NCBI GenBank assembly: GCA_029561955.1
Contig: JAKQWO010000003.1
Location: 1 to 39,898, forward strand
Direction of reading: 5' to 3'
DNA: 39,898 nucleotides
Source: Candidatus Cloacimonadota bacterium
Lineage (GTDB): Bacteria; Cloacimonadota; Cloacimonadia; Cloacimonadales; Cloacimonadaceae
Of this stretch, positions 16,801 through 24,548 are shown in pieces. Each line of letters opens with the position of its first letter. The stretch's first letter is position 1. The translations under genes were made by a program, and so were the position numbers. The notes under the pieces are model-generated. The model was not told the origin of the DNA, made no database searches, and saw only the letters and a list, made by a program, of their open reading frames with translations.

Positions 16801-17292
16801 TTCGTAGCCCATGTTGAAGAGCCGCTTGCTGAGCGCATCGATGTCTACTTCCATGCCGGGTTTGAGGGTGAAGATCTGCTTGCTCAGATACTCTTTGGGT
16901 GGGATGTAACGCACCAAAGCACGGATGGAGAGGCTGTAGATGGCGGGCTTGGCTTTGAAAAGCTCGTTGAAGCAGATCATGCGCGTGGCGCGGATGGAGT
17001 AGTGGGGCGAGCGTTCCTCGTAGGGCAGGATCTCGTAATCCGGCAGGTAGTGGGCGTTTTCCTTGCCTACGAAGGTGCAGAGGTCGTCCCAGATGTCCTC
17101 GGCGATGATGTCATCCTGCGAGACGATGAGCACGTTCTTGCCCTTCCTTTTCCAGAGCCAGGCGGCGATCAAAGCGCGGGCGCTTTGGTTCATGTTGTAG
17201 GCTTGGATGAGCTGGGTGGAGTCGAGTGCTTCCAGCAGTTCGGAGCTGAACCTCTGGCTGTCCAAATCGGGTAAGATAAGTGGGAGTAGCAT
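13897..17292 (-). CDS. mfd: transcription-repair coupling factor Mfd
   Basis: 1131 aa from ATG 17292, which directly follows the uvrD stop (1-bp gap). Mfd releases RNA polymerase stalled at DNA damage and recruits UvrA. Domains: UvrB-like N-terminal region (1 to ~400); RNA-polymerase-interacting CarD-like domain at ~455-520 (GDYVVHVEHGIGVFEGLK, RVYLPTYQLDMVSKYV); RecG-like translocase with Walker A GDVGFGKTE (~608-616), DEEH (~712), SATPIPRTL, and QMRGRVGRS; C-terminal TRCF domain (~980-1090, QRLNIYRRLSS...DRFGALPDKA). Length is normal (E. coli 1148). A longer frame starting 66 nt upstream would overlap uvrD and is not needed. Last gene of the minus-strand run; translation is probably coupled to uvrD. 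Confidence 0.97.
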   Translation of the reverse strand: MLLPLILPDLDSQRFSSELLEALDSTQLIQAYNMNQSARALIAAWLWKRKGKNVLIVSQDDIIAEDIWDDLCTFVGKENAHYLPDYEILPYEERSPHYSIRATRMICFNELFKAKPAIYSLSIRALVRYIPPKEYLSKQIFTLKPGMEVDIDALSKRLFNMGYETQYQVGKVFETARRGGIVDIFSPPASKPVRLEFFGDEIVSMRFFSPNTQRSEPGDAGEITVIPARELCLDDIDPSNPFASQIMKNGFFEGIENQYGSLLPEVSSFAQYFDPAQRLILFNNFNYVLEEYLELTEQVYNQYQRELKHKTKAKLTPPELMMSSEEELYRLIQPGQALLLSQSEFALPIKNTPLKASFEPQPTFGGDLDLLAAKIRENQRLKRRIFLLFDNQSQSIRTQQLLQDYDTQFHSHIGSLHTGFGIGLSGPLLWTDHEIFNVYKRKRYTPRFSPDEQITDYDALKPGDYVVHVEHGIGVFEGLKIIRLDGSDTECLVLRYANDDRVYLPTYQLDMVSKYVAEESAKPTLHRIGGVKWQNTKRKAAQQIELLAADIVRLYAERSSRKGIAHKPDTDWQKQLESSFVYEDTPDQARSTREIKADMESDTPMERLLCGDVGFGKTEVAIRAAFKAVVSGTQVGVLVPTTLLAEQHFRVFKERLAHYPVRIALLSRFRSKEMLSEEIADLASGKVDIAIGTHRLLSKDVRFKKLGLLIIDEEHRFGVRHKERLRKLQSNVDTLYMSATPIPRTLNMALAKLKEISLMQTSPKERLPIRTIITPRNAEVIKDAIRREIDRGGQVFFIHNRVQTIEHVADELRKLMPNISFAVGHAQMSDNHLEEVMNAFLKKEFQVLVSTTIVENGLDIPNANTILIDRADTFGLAQLYQMRGRVGRSNRRAYCYLLIPKGTTTEARHRLEALSQYDYLGAGFQVALRDLELRGAGAILGTKQSGLIQAIGFNYYNSLLEKAVSYSDPNQPISLEEEIRTKQTTTLKTEIDVYFPSGYIDNDEQRLNIYRRLSSSETPEEIDEMRLELEDRFGALPDKASWLLHFFKLDLLANRIGLSSCKVQRSKVIMQWPTDKIPTKKQILSFTAKVPQPLSFDGSKGLKIEIELDKGMDYATQFETALTILDGWEEN

Positions 17293-17293
17293 C

Positions 17294-19483
17294 TTAGGAA
17301 TCTGTGGGAGTGGTCTTGAGGAAGGTGCCGTAGACCTTGAGCAGTGCGCCCTTGGCAAAAGAGACGGTGAGCAGGGCGTCTGAACCGGTGCCGCTCACGT
17401 TCAACACCTTTCCGGCGCCGTGTTCCTCGTGCCAGACGTTTTGGCCGATGTAGTAGTATTTGTCCTTGTCGGTTTGCTTGTGTTTGTATTTGCCCAGACG
17501 CTTGGGGGTGGGGATGTGGGCGGCTTCGTCTATGCTGCCAAAGAAGAGGCTGGAATCGAGTCCTTGCAGGAAGACGCTGGGTTTGCTGTGGTCGAAGATG
17601 CCGTAGAGGCGGCGCTCGGTGGCGTAGCTGAGGTAGAGGCCGTCTTTGGCTCTGGTGATGCCTACGTAGAGCAGGCGGCGCTCCTCTTCGACCTCCTCTT
17701 TGGTGTTCATGCAGAGGCGGTGCGGCAAGAGTTCCTGCTCCAAGCCCACGATGAAGACGTGCTCAAATTCGAGACCTTTGGCGTTGTGTAAGGTCATCAG
17801 CTTGAGGGCTTCGTCCTCGTCCTTGACCCGGTCGAGGTCGGTTTGCAGAGCCACAAAGGGGAGGAAGTCGGAGAGCAGTGCGGTGCGGTCGTTCTCTTCC
17901 GCAAAGCGTTCATCAAACTCGCTGGCGGAGTTCAGAAACTCCATCAGGTTTTCCGCTCTGGCGATGTCTTGGGGGTCGTTGCCTTTGCGGTAGAGCTCTA
18001 AGAGCTGCAGTTCTTCGAGTAGCAGTTCCACCATCTGCGAGGAGCTTTTGTGGGTGGCGGCTTGCCTCAGGTTGAGCATCATTTCATAGAAGGCGGCAAC
18101 TTTCTTCTGAGCTGCGGCGCCCAATTCTTCTATGGCCTCAAGGTTGGCGATTGCCTGCCAGACGCCGATGTGGAGGCGGTTGGCGTAACTGATGATGCGG
18201 TTGATGGTGGTGTTACCGATGCCACGGGCGGGTTCGTTGATGATGCGCAGCAGGCTTTCGGAGTCGTCTGGGTTGAGTAAAACGCTGAGGTAGGCAAGCA
18301 TGTCACGGATTTCTTTGCGCTGATAGAAGTGCAGGCTGCCGACGATCACGTGCGGGATGCGGTGTTGGAGGAAAGCGTTTTCAAAGACGCGGGATTGGCT
18401 GTTGGTGCGGTATAGGACGGCGATCTCACCCAGCGGAGTGCCTTTCTTTTTGAGTTCCAAAACTCTCTGCGATACGATCTCTGCCTCGTCGTTCTCATCC
18501 AGACACTGGGTCAGGACGGGTTTTTTGCCCTCGCCTCTCTCGCTCCAGAGGTCTTTGGCGTGGCGGCGTCTGTTTTGCTTGATGATGGCGTTGGCAAGGT
18601 TGAGGATGCCCATGGTGCTGCGGTAGTTTTGCTCCAAGCGGATAGCGTTCACATCCGGATAGTCCTTTTCAAACTCGAGGATGTTGCGCACCGTGGCGCC
18701 CCGGAAGCCGTAGATGGCCTGGTCGTCATCGCCCACCACGCAGAGGTTGTGGTGCTCGGAGACGATGAGGCGGATGATCTCAAATTGCACCATGTTGGTG
18801 TCCTGATACTCGTCGATCATCACGTGCTGGAACTTCTGGCTGTATTTGGCACGCACTTCGGGGTTGTTTTGGAAGAGCGTGGCGGTGTAAAAGAGGATGT
18901 CGTCAAAATCCATGGCTTGATTGAAGAGCAGCGCCTGTTGGTAGAGTGAATAGAGCTTGTGGAAGGCTCTGTTGAAGGGGTCTGAGGCTTGCTCGTAATA
19001 GCCTTGGGGCAGGTCTTCAGGCATCTGGAGGCGATTTTTGTGGCGGCTGATGCGGCTCATGACGCGGTTGATGGGCACTTTCTGGGTGTCGATGCCCTGC
19101 TCCTTGCAGATCTTCTTGAGCAGGGATTTCTGGGCATCGGTGTCGTAGATGCTGAAGTTGGATTTGAGGGGCAAATGCTCGTTTTCCATGCGGAGGATGC
19201 GCAGGCAGAGGGAGTGGAAGGTGCCCACCCAGAGGTTACTCACCGAGATATTGAGCAGCGATTCCAGCCTCTGCTTCAGCTCGCTTGCCGCTTTATTGGT
19301 GAAGGTGACCACCAGGATGTTCCAAGGCTTTACATGCAGGTGTTGGATCAAATAGGCGCAGCGGTAGATGATGGAGCGCGTCTTGCCGCTGCCTGCGCCG
19401 GCCAAAACCAAGAGCGGACTCTGGGTATAGCTGGCTACTTTCAACTGCTCGGGATTGAGCTCAGCTTGAAAATCTATCTTCAT
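17294..19483 (-). CDS. uvrD: UvrD/PcrA-type superfamily 1 DNA helicase
   Basis: 729 aa, the normal size. 3'-5' DNA helicase/translocase of repair and replication-conflict pathways. Motifs in order: Q-motif LNPEQLKVA (9-17), Walker A AGAGSGKT (28-35), TFTNKAA (60-66), DEYQDTN (224-230), GDDDQAIYGFRGA, EQNYRS, LMTLHNAKGLEF, VGITRAKDGLYLS. The C-terminal YYIGQNVWHEEHGAGKVLNVSG...LLTVSFAKGALLKVYG is the PcrA/UvrD Tudor-like domain that contacts RNA polymerase. It sits directly before mfd, so two factors that act on stalled RNA polymerase are encoded together. Whether it is functionally PcrA or UvrD cannot be told from sequence. Confidence 0.96.
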   Translation of the reverse strand: MKIDFQAELNPEQLKVASYTQSPLLVLAGAGSGKTRSIIYRCAYLIQHLHVKPWNILVVTFTNKAASELKQRLESLLNISVSNLWVGTFHSLCLRILRMENEHLPLKSNFSIYDTDAQKSLLKKICKEQGIDTQKVPINRVMSRISRHKNRLQMPEDLPQGYYEQASDPFNRAFHKLYSLYQQALLFNQAMDFDDILFYTATLFQNNPEVRAKYSQKFQHVMIDEYQDTNMVQFEIIRLIVSEHHNLCVVGDDDQAIYGFRGATVRNILEFEKDYPDVNAIRLEQNYRSTMGILNLANAIIKQNRRRHAKDLWSERGEGKKPVLTQCLDENDEAEIVSQRVLELKKKGTPLGEIAVLYRTNSQSRVFENAFLQHRIPHVIVGSLHFYQRKEIRDMLAYLSVLLNPDDSESLLRIINEPARGIGNTTINRIISYANRLHIGVWQAIANLEAIEELGAAAQKKVAAFYEMMLNLRQAATHKSSSQMVELLLEELQLLELYRKGNDPQDIARAENLMEFLNSASEFDERFAEENDRTALLSDFLPFVALQTDLDRVKDEDEALKLMTLHNAKGLEFEHVFIVGLEQELLPHRLCMNTKEEVEEERRLLYVGITRAKDGLYLSYATERRLYGIFDHSKPSVFLQGLDSSLFFGSIDEAAHIPTPKRLGKYKHKQTDKDKYYYIGQNVWHEEHGAGKVLNVSGTGSDALLTVSFAKGALLKVYGTFLKTTPTDS

Positions 19484-19492
19484 CAGGGGTTA

Positions 19493-19915
19493 TCAGATCG
19501 GCACTTTAACCCAAACCGGCTGGCAGGCTCGGCCTTCCAAACGACCATCCGGGTATTCTTTGAAAGCGGATATCTTGTAGTAATACTCTCCGGCAACCAC
19601 TCTGTGCCAAGGCTTGGAGCCATGACTGGCGTTGTTTGTGAATACGGTGTCCACGATGGTGAAGGTGGCAAAATAGCCCAGGCCGCGGTAGACGTAGTAG
19701 CCATCGGTGGAATAGGTGGGATTGGCTCTCCAACGCAGCTCCACAAACTTGTTTGCCGCTTGGGGTGGAGAGGGATAGACCTCCAGTGAAGAGATGATCT
19801 CAGGCACGATGATGGTGGGATTGGAATTGGGATCCAGGGGGTTGTCCCTGCTGAGTCCACAAGAAGAAAGCAGGCCGGCTAAAACCAGCAACAAAAGGTA
19901 GATTCTGTTTTTCAT
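19493..19915 (-). CDS. small lipoprotein with fibronectin-III-like domain
   Basis: 140 aa. Signal peptide with a good lipobox (LLSSC, Cys19), then NPLDPNSNP, a low-complexity linker common in envelope proteins of this group. The rest (about 40-138) reads like one FN3/Ig-type beta-sandwich: VELRWRANPTYSTDGYYVYRG, AGEYYYKISAF. 9 bp separates its stop from the uvrD start and 12 bp separates it from the gene before. Probably outer-membrane anchored; function unknown. Confidence 0.8.
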   Translation of the reverse strand: MKNRIYLLLLVLAGLLSSCGLSRDNPLDPNSNPTIIVPEIISSLEVYPSPPQAANKFVELRWRANPTYSTDGYYVYRGLGYFATFTIVDTVFTNNASHGSKPWHRVVAGEYYYKISAFKEYPDGRLEGRACQPVWVKVPI

Positions 19916-19927
19916 CTTAAAATACTC

Positions 19928-20509
19928 CTAAAACTCAATCTCGATGCCTATGCCATCCATTCTGACGCGTGATTCCCGGTCTTTGGCTTCGATGCGCTGC
20001 CAGACACGCGCGTTGTATTCTTCCGTGCTTTGGATCACATCAAAGATGTTGTAAGCCCAGATCAGAGCTCCCACGCCGGCAAAGATGAGGCTGTATTGCC
20101 TGGGTGCCACGGCGGCGTTGTAATTGCTCTCTATTTCTTCCACTTGCGTGGCGTTTAAGTATCTCTGATAGTAGTAGTTGCTGCGATCAAAAAAGTATAA
20201 GGAGGCGCCCACCATGGCGATTTCTGAGGCCAGGAAGATGGAGCCTTTGATGGATTGTTTGTTATCAAACTGTCCCCATCCGGGTGCTACCATGGATTTG
20301 AGCACGCCCCTCTTTAGGGAGTTGATTTCCAGTTCATAGAGCTGCAGGAGGGCTTGTTTGCGGCTGAGTTCCTCTCGATAATCTGCACGATCGAGGTAGT
20401 TTTCCCAGCCGTATTTGGTGCTATCCGAAAAGGCTTCGATATCAAACTTCTGTGCGAGCGCAAGGCTTGCAGCTAATGTGAGAAAGAGCAAAAGAAGTAT
20501 GCGTTTCAT
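19928..20509 (-). CDS. DUF5683-like membrane protein
   Basis: 193 aa. Signal peptide ending near LALAQ (residue 20). Residues ~70-105 carry VAPGWGQFDNKQSIKGSIFLASEIAMVGASLYFFD, read here in pieces: a P-G-x-G-Q turn followed by a hydrophobic helix, as in DUF5683 proteins of Bacteroidetes-like bacteria. A second helix, YSLIFAGVGALIWAYNIFDV, lies at about 140-160. The start overlaps the end of the TPR gene by 4 bp (ATGA), so translation is coupled. Envelope role inferred; family assignment is from motif memory. Confidence 0.75.
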   Translation of the reverse strand: MKRILLLLFLTLAASLALAQKFDIEAFSDSTKYGWENYLDRADYREELSRKQALLQLYELEINSLKRGVLKSMVAPGWGQFDNKQSIKGSIFLASEIAMVGASLYFFDRSNYYYQRYLNATQVEEIESNYNAAVAPRQYSLIFAGVGALIWAYNIFDVIQSTEEYNARVWQRIEAKDRESRVRMDGIGIEIEF

Positions 20510-21927
20510 TTCATCAAATCCTCGGAGATCTTGTTTAGGGGGATGATGCTTCTGTCCTTCAAATTCACCTGCCAGACGTAGAAGAAAGTTTCTCTGGGGC
20601 TCATCAGATCATAACGAACCTCATATTTGTATTGGCTGGTGGAAAGCAGAAACTTCCAGCCGGAATCCCGGACTTCATTGGCTTTGTAGTTTGCCAAGAG
20701 CTCACTTTTCTTGAGATTGACTCTGGCGATCAGTAGTCCGCCCCGGTATTGATTGATGATCTTGCGGGCGAAGGCTTGCGGGTCTCGATCTGCTTCGATC
20801 ATGTTTTGGACGTTTGCGATGTGCTTTTGGATTTCGGCACTGCTATCCAGGGAATTAGCCTGTTGATACAAGCCCAAAGCCTCTGCATATCTTCCGGATG
20901 CTTCGCTGCGTTGACCCAGCTCAAAGAGCTGAGCCGCACGGGCGATGTTTTGCTTGGTGGTATTCAGCCTTTGGATGGCCTGCAGACCGGGCGGGTAATC
21001 CGGGATGATCTCAAAGACCTTTTGGTAGTAGGTCATGGCGGTGTCGAAGTCCTTGACCGCCAGATACTCATCTCCCCTTTTGATAAACAAGCCCACGATT
21101 TCCTGCAGCTTAGCCTCGATCTGCGGTCTTTGATCCGGGACATACTGCAGCGCAATGCGCAGGAAACGGTCTGCCTCCAGATAGTCGCCCTCATGCAGGT
21201 ATTCCTCTGCCTGACCTCGATAGGCGTCGCCGATGAGCTGGTTGATCTCATTGGTCTTGACCACCGGATACTTGGCCAGCTCAAAAAACTGGGTCAAAGC
21301 CTCATTGTAGTAGCCAGCCTGCGCCAGTCTCTGTCCATATGCCTTCTTGTTTGGCACAATCCTTTCCATGCTCTTGCGGGCTGCAACCTCATAGCTGTCA
21401 TTGGGATATCTGTCAAACAAGTCCATATAATCCTGCCAGGCGTGATCATAGTGACCGAGGTAATCCAGATAGAGGTTGATGCGTCTATACATCATTTCCG
21501 GCACCAATTCAGAGCGCGGGATTTCCCTCAGGATGTTGTTCACGTAGATGAGCTGCTTTTCATAGTCGTTGGCTTGGATGGCTTCCGTGATCCTCTGTTT
21601 GTAGAGAGCGGCCAAGTCCTTGTCTGCCGCTTCAGAATTGGATAGTTTAAAGAATTTCAGAGCCAGCTCCTGGTTGTCACGTTGCAGTGACATCAGCCCC
21701 AATTGGTGATAGGAGCTGCTGCGTGCCAGCTCGGCTCTGGTGATGAAGGCGCCGTTTGCAGCTTTTCTGATAAATTCATCAGCTTCCTGGATGGCGGCTG
21801 CATAACGCCTTTGCCGGTAGTGTTCTTCGATGCTGCGCAGGCGGTTGACCTCACATGCGCTCAGCAGCAGCAGGACAGAGAGGCAGACGAGGTATTTCAG
21901 CAGTTGTTTAGATGTGATACGGGACAT
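20506..21927 (-). CDS. TPR-repeat lipoprotein
   Basis: 473 aa from ATG 21927. That start has GAGGA just upstream and gives a clean lipoprotein signal (LLLLSAC, Cys25); a longer frame (24 more codons) lies inside the preceding gene. The body is helical tetratricopeptide-type repeats, seen as RRYAAAIQEADEFI, QEYL..GDYLEADRFLRIALQYVP, GDEYLAVKDFDTAMTYYQKVFEIIPDYP and GRYAEALGLYQQANSL. A C-terminal beta domain follows (~395-473: WKFLLSTSQYKYEVRYDL, FFYVWQVNLKDRSIIPLN). It overlaps the metallo-hydrolase gene by 20 bp and the DUF5683-like gene by 4 bp. Likely an outer-membrane scaffold protein; partner unknown. Confidence 0.85.
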   Translation of the reverse strand: MSRITSKQLLKYLVCLSVLLLLSACEVNRLRSIEEHYRQRRYAAAIQEADEFIRKAANGAFITRAELARSSSYHQLGLMSLQRDNQELALKFFKLSNSEAADKDLAALYKQRITEAIQANDYEKQLIYVNNILREIPRSELVPEMMYRRINLYLDYLGHYDHAWQDYMDLFDRYPNDSYEVAARKSMERIVPNKKAYGQRLAQAGYYNEALTQFFELAKYPVVKTNEINQLIGDAYRGQAEEYLHEGDYLEADRFLRIALQYVPDQRPQIEAKLQEIVGLFIKRGDEYLAVKDFDTAMTYYQKVFEIIPDYPPGLQAIQRLNTTKQNIARAAQLFELGQRSEASGRYAEALGLYQQANSLDSSAEIQKHIANVQNMIEADRDPQAFARKIINQYRGGLLIARVNLKKSELLANYKANEVRDSGWKFLLSTSQYKYEVRYDLMSPRETFFYVWQVNLKDRSIIPLNKISEDLMK

Positions 21928-22633
21928 TTTCCTCTGCCACGATGAAGTTGCCGTTTTCATGGTTTTTGAGCCATTCATCCAGTGCGGGAGAAAGGCCATG
22001 GTTGAGAATCACTTGTCTGATCCTGTATTCTTTCAGCTTCAGGATCTGTTCCAATTCGGGATGCAGGGCATCCACCACCAGGGTATCGAGGTTTGGGAGG
22101 ATGGGTGCCAGGCAGTCCGTGGTTTCTATATCGGAGCTGTAAGCCCAGTTATCCACCCTGAAAGCCCAAGATTTCATCTGGTTGGGCAAATCCAGCTCTT
22201 TGACGATGTCTTGATAGCCTTCAAGGTGGTCTGTCTGAAGGATTTTCACCTGGGGACAGACTCTGGGGAGCTCTTCCATGGGATGCAGAATCAGCTCAAA
22301 AGGCCATCTCTGCTTGAAGGTGTAATGAAACTGCAGAATAGCTTCAAAATCCGCAACACGTTCCGGCAGGAAGACCTGCAGTTCCTTGCTCCTTTTCTTT
22401 AAGTAAAACATCTGGATCAGCATGAGCAGACCCGAAACATGATCCGGATGATAGTGGCTGATGATGATGGCATCGATCTCATTCTGACAGAGCTCATGCC
22501 TCAAAAGATGATAGCTGCTGCCCTCCCCACAATCAAAAAGCAGCTTCTTGCCTTGATAATTTACATAGATGCTGCTCAAACCTTTATCCAATACAGGGAG
22601 TCCAGAACCAGAGCCAAAAATAGTGAATTCCAT
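21908..22633 (-). CDS. metallo-beta-lactamase-fold hydrolase, RNase Z-like
   Basis: 241 aa. Starts MEFTIFGSGSGLP like RNase Z/ElaC relatives (GTGSA-type opening), then LLFDCGEGSSYHLL and the zinc motif SHYHPDHVSGLL (His60, His62, Asp64, His65). Later ligands are likely TDHLEG, SSDIETTD and the ILNHG near the C-terminus. It is short for RNase Z (~300 aa) and the flexible-arm region is not evident, so tRNA 3' processing is only one possibility; a phosphodiesterase of another kind is the alternative. Cytoplasmic; no signal peptide. Three bp from the transferase gene before it. Confidence 0.85.
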   Translation of the reverse strand: MEFTIFGSGSGLPVLDKGLSSIYVNYQGKKLLFDCGEGSSYHLLRHELCQNEIDAIIISHYHPDHVSGLLMLIQMFYLKKRSKELQVFLPERVADFEAILQFHYTFKQRWPFELILHPMEELPRVCPQVKILQTDHLEGYQDIVKELDLPNQMKSWAFRVDNWAYSSDIETTDCLAPILPNLDTLVVDALHPELEQILKLKEYRIRQVILNHGLSPALDEWLKNHENGNFIVAEENVPYHI

Positions 22634-22636
22634 CTG

Positions 22637-23734
22637 CTACCTCGAATTGTCCTTTTTCTGGTTTTGGGAAATGACGACAGGGACTTGATCCAACTTGTGA
22701 CCAAAGAAGAAGAAAAAAGCGATAAACATGGCGGTGGTAAACAAGAGCAACTCCTTGGAACCGATTATGAACACGATGATGGAAGTGAGCACGATCAGCA
22801 GATTGATGGCATAGACGATCAGGGCGGTGAGTTTGACACTTTGCAGCACATTGCGGATGCGGTGGGTGGAATGATCCAGACCTCCCTGCATCACATGCCG
22901 TCCATCACGGTGACGGGTATAGCTCACCAGGGCGATGTCAAAGATGGCAAAGCTGAGCAGAAGTACAGGCATCAAAAAGAAGAGTTTACTGTTGTAGCGA
23001 TTGCCCGCCAGTCTGGCCATCAAGATACCCATGGAAGAGAGGAAATAGCCGATGAACATGCTGCCAGCATCACCCAGAAACATACGTGCAGGATTGAAGT
23101 TGTAGGGCAAAAACCCAAACACACTACCGGAAAAGCTCAGCGAGATCAGCCCGATCAGCGCCATCGCTTCCTGATTGGTCTGAGTGGTGCTGGTGAGGCT
23201 GAAGGCAAAGAATCCCAAGCCTAGGATGCCAGCCATGCCGCTTAAGACCCCATCCATGTTGTCCAAAAAATTGAGTGCATTCATCAGGCCCACCATCCAC
23301 AACAGCATCAGAAATATAGAGATGTAGGCGTTGCCGACCATCAGGTTGAGCTCGTTTTTGGTGAAATTGCTCAGGATAAAGATAAGGCTGACCACCACCT
23401 GCCCCACCATTTTGACGTAGGGGTTCATCGGCCACTTATCGTCCCAGAGCCCGATGAGCATGATCAGCAGAGAACCTGCCAGATAACCCATCATAGGCAG
23501 GTCAAAATAGCGTCCTGCCGAGATGGCCACATCATAGATGCAGAGCAGGAAAAAGCCGATAAAAACACTCAAGCCACCCATCAGCGGGGTGACTTTCTTG
23601 TGGCTTTTGCGGGCGTTGGGCTTATCCACCATGTTTGTGCAGTGAGCAAGCTTCATGATGAAGGGCGTGAGCCCATACACGAGCAGCCAAGACATGACAA
23701 ACACGATCAGATACTCATAGATCCTATTTTCCAT
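22637..23734 (-). CDS. polyprenyl-phosphate HexNAc-1-phosphate transferase (WecA/TagO/MraY family)
   Basis: 365 aa, about ten hydrophobic segments. These enzymes move a sugar-1-phosphate from UDP onto undecaprenyl phosphate, starting surface polysaccharide or wall synthesis at the inner membrane. Motifs: MVDKPNARKSHKKVTPLMGG near the N-terminus; GLWDDKW (metal/substrate Asp pair); NALNFLDNMDGVLSG; MFLGDAGSMFIGY; and HRDGRHVMQGGLDHSTHRI, which is more WecA/TagO-like than MraY-like. GGGAG lies about 10 nt before ATG 23734. Between lpxA and the metallo-hydrolase, so an O-antigen or capsule precursor role fits the envelope cluster; the exact sugar is not known. Confidence 0.88.
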   Translation of the reverse strand: MENRIYEYLIVFVMSWLLVYGLTPFIMKLAHCTNMVDKPNARKSHKKVTPLMGGLSVFIGFFLLCIYDVAISAGRYFDLPMMGYLAGSLLIMLIGLWDDKWPMNPYVKMVGQVVVSLIFILSNFTKNELNLMVGNAYISIFLMLLWMVGLMNALNFLDNMDGVLSGMAGILGLGFFAFSLTSTTQTNQEAMALIGLISLSFSGSVFGFLPYNFNPARMFLGDAGSMFIGYFLSSMGILMARLAGNRYNSKLFFLMPVLLLSFAIFDIALVSYTRHRDGRHVMQGGLDHSTHRIRNVLQSVKLTALIVYAINLLIVLTSIIVFIIGSKELLLFTTAMFIAFFFFFGHKLDQVPVVISQNQKKDNSR

Positions 23735-23774
23735 TCATTCATGCTCCCGATTGTAGATAGAATTCTGCCATATC

Positions 23775-24548
23775 TTAATTGGAAAGCCCTCTATCCGCAT
23801 TTTTGACGAAGTCGATAAAGACCCGTTGTTCAGGAATCAGGTTTTCCAAGGCTTCCGCTGCTGCCAAAGCCTGCGAGACGTTCAGTCCTTTGCGGTAAAA
23901 GAGATTGTAGACCTGCTTGATCGCCTCAACCGTCTCGGAGCTGTAGCCCTTTCGCATCAGGCCGGTACTGTTTAACCCGATCGTCTGGTATGGATTTCCT
24001 TCGCCTCTGGTATAGGGGGCGATATCTTTTTTGACGGCAGATGCACCGCCCACAAAGCAATGTGTGCCGATGTGCACAAACTGATGGACGCCGGTCATCC
24101 CACCGATGATGGCAAAATCGTGGACATGCACATGCCCGGCCAATTGAACCATATTGGCGATGACGCAGTTGCTTCCCACCTGACAGTTGTGCGCCACGTG
24201 CACATACTCCATCAAGAGGTTATTATCTCCCACCACGGTGTCTTCCTCCATGTCTGTAGAGGTGTTGATGGCGACAAATTCCCGGATCAGGTTTCTGCTG
24301 CCGATAACGAGGCGGGTATCTTCTCCGGCATACTTGAGGTCTTGGGGTTCTGTGCCGATCACAGCGTGGCTAAAGATGCGGTTTTCGTCTCCCAGAGTGG
24401 TGTTTCCATCTACGGTGACGGATGCGATCAGGTGATTGCCACGCCCCAGCTTCACCTTGGGTCCCACATAGCACCAGGGCCCAATGACGCAATCATCTCC
24501 GATTTCGGCACTTGGGTGCACGATAGCGGTTGGGTGGATTTGACTCAT
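23775..24548 (-). CDS. lpxA: UDP-GlcNAc acyltransferase LpxA
   Basis: 257 aa, full length. First step of lipid A synthesis: 3-O-acylation of UDP-GlcNAc from acyl-ACP. Left-handed beta-helix hexapeptide repeats run from IHPTAIVHPSAEIGDD; the catalytic His120 is in VHVAHNCQVG; GGMTGVHQFVHIG and RGEGNPYQTIGLNSTGLMRKG (shown here as the start of the C-terminal helical domain) are hallmark segments. The start overlaps lpxC-fabZ by 4 bp (ATGA). Confidence 0.96.
   Translation of the reverse strand: MSQIHPTAIVHPSAEIGDDCVIGPWCYVGPKVKLGRGNHLIASVTVDGNTTLGDENRIFSHAVIGTEPQDLKYAGEDTRLVIGSRNLIREFVAINTSTDMEEDTVVGDNNLLMEYVHVAHNCQVGSNCVIANMVQLAGHVHVHDFAIIGGMTGVHQFVHIGTHCFVGGASAVKKDIAPYTRGEGNPYQTIGLNSTGLMRKGYSSETVEAIKQVYNLFYRKGLNVSQALAAAEALENLIPEQRVFIDFVKNADRGLSN

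Noticed and set aside
13942-17274. Long plus-strand open frames opposite mfd
   Set aside because: Mirror frames of a G+C-rich conserved gene; the Mfd motifs on the minus strand are unambiguous.
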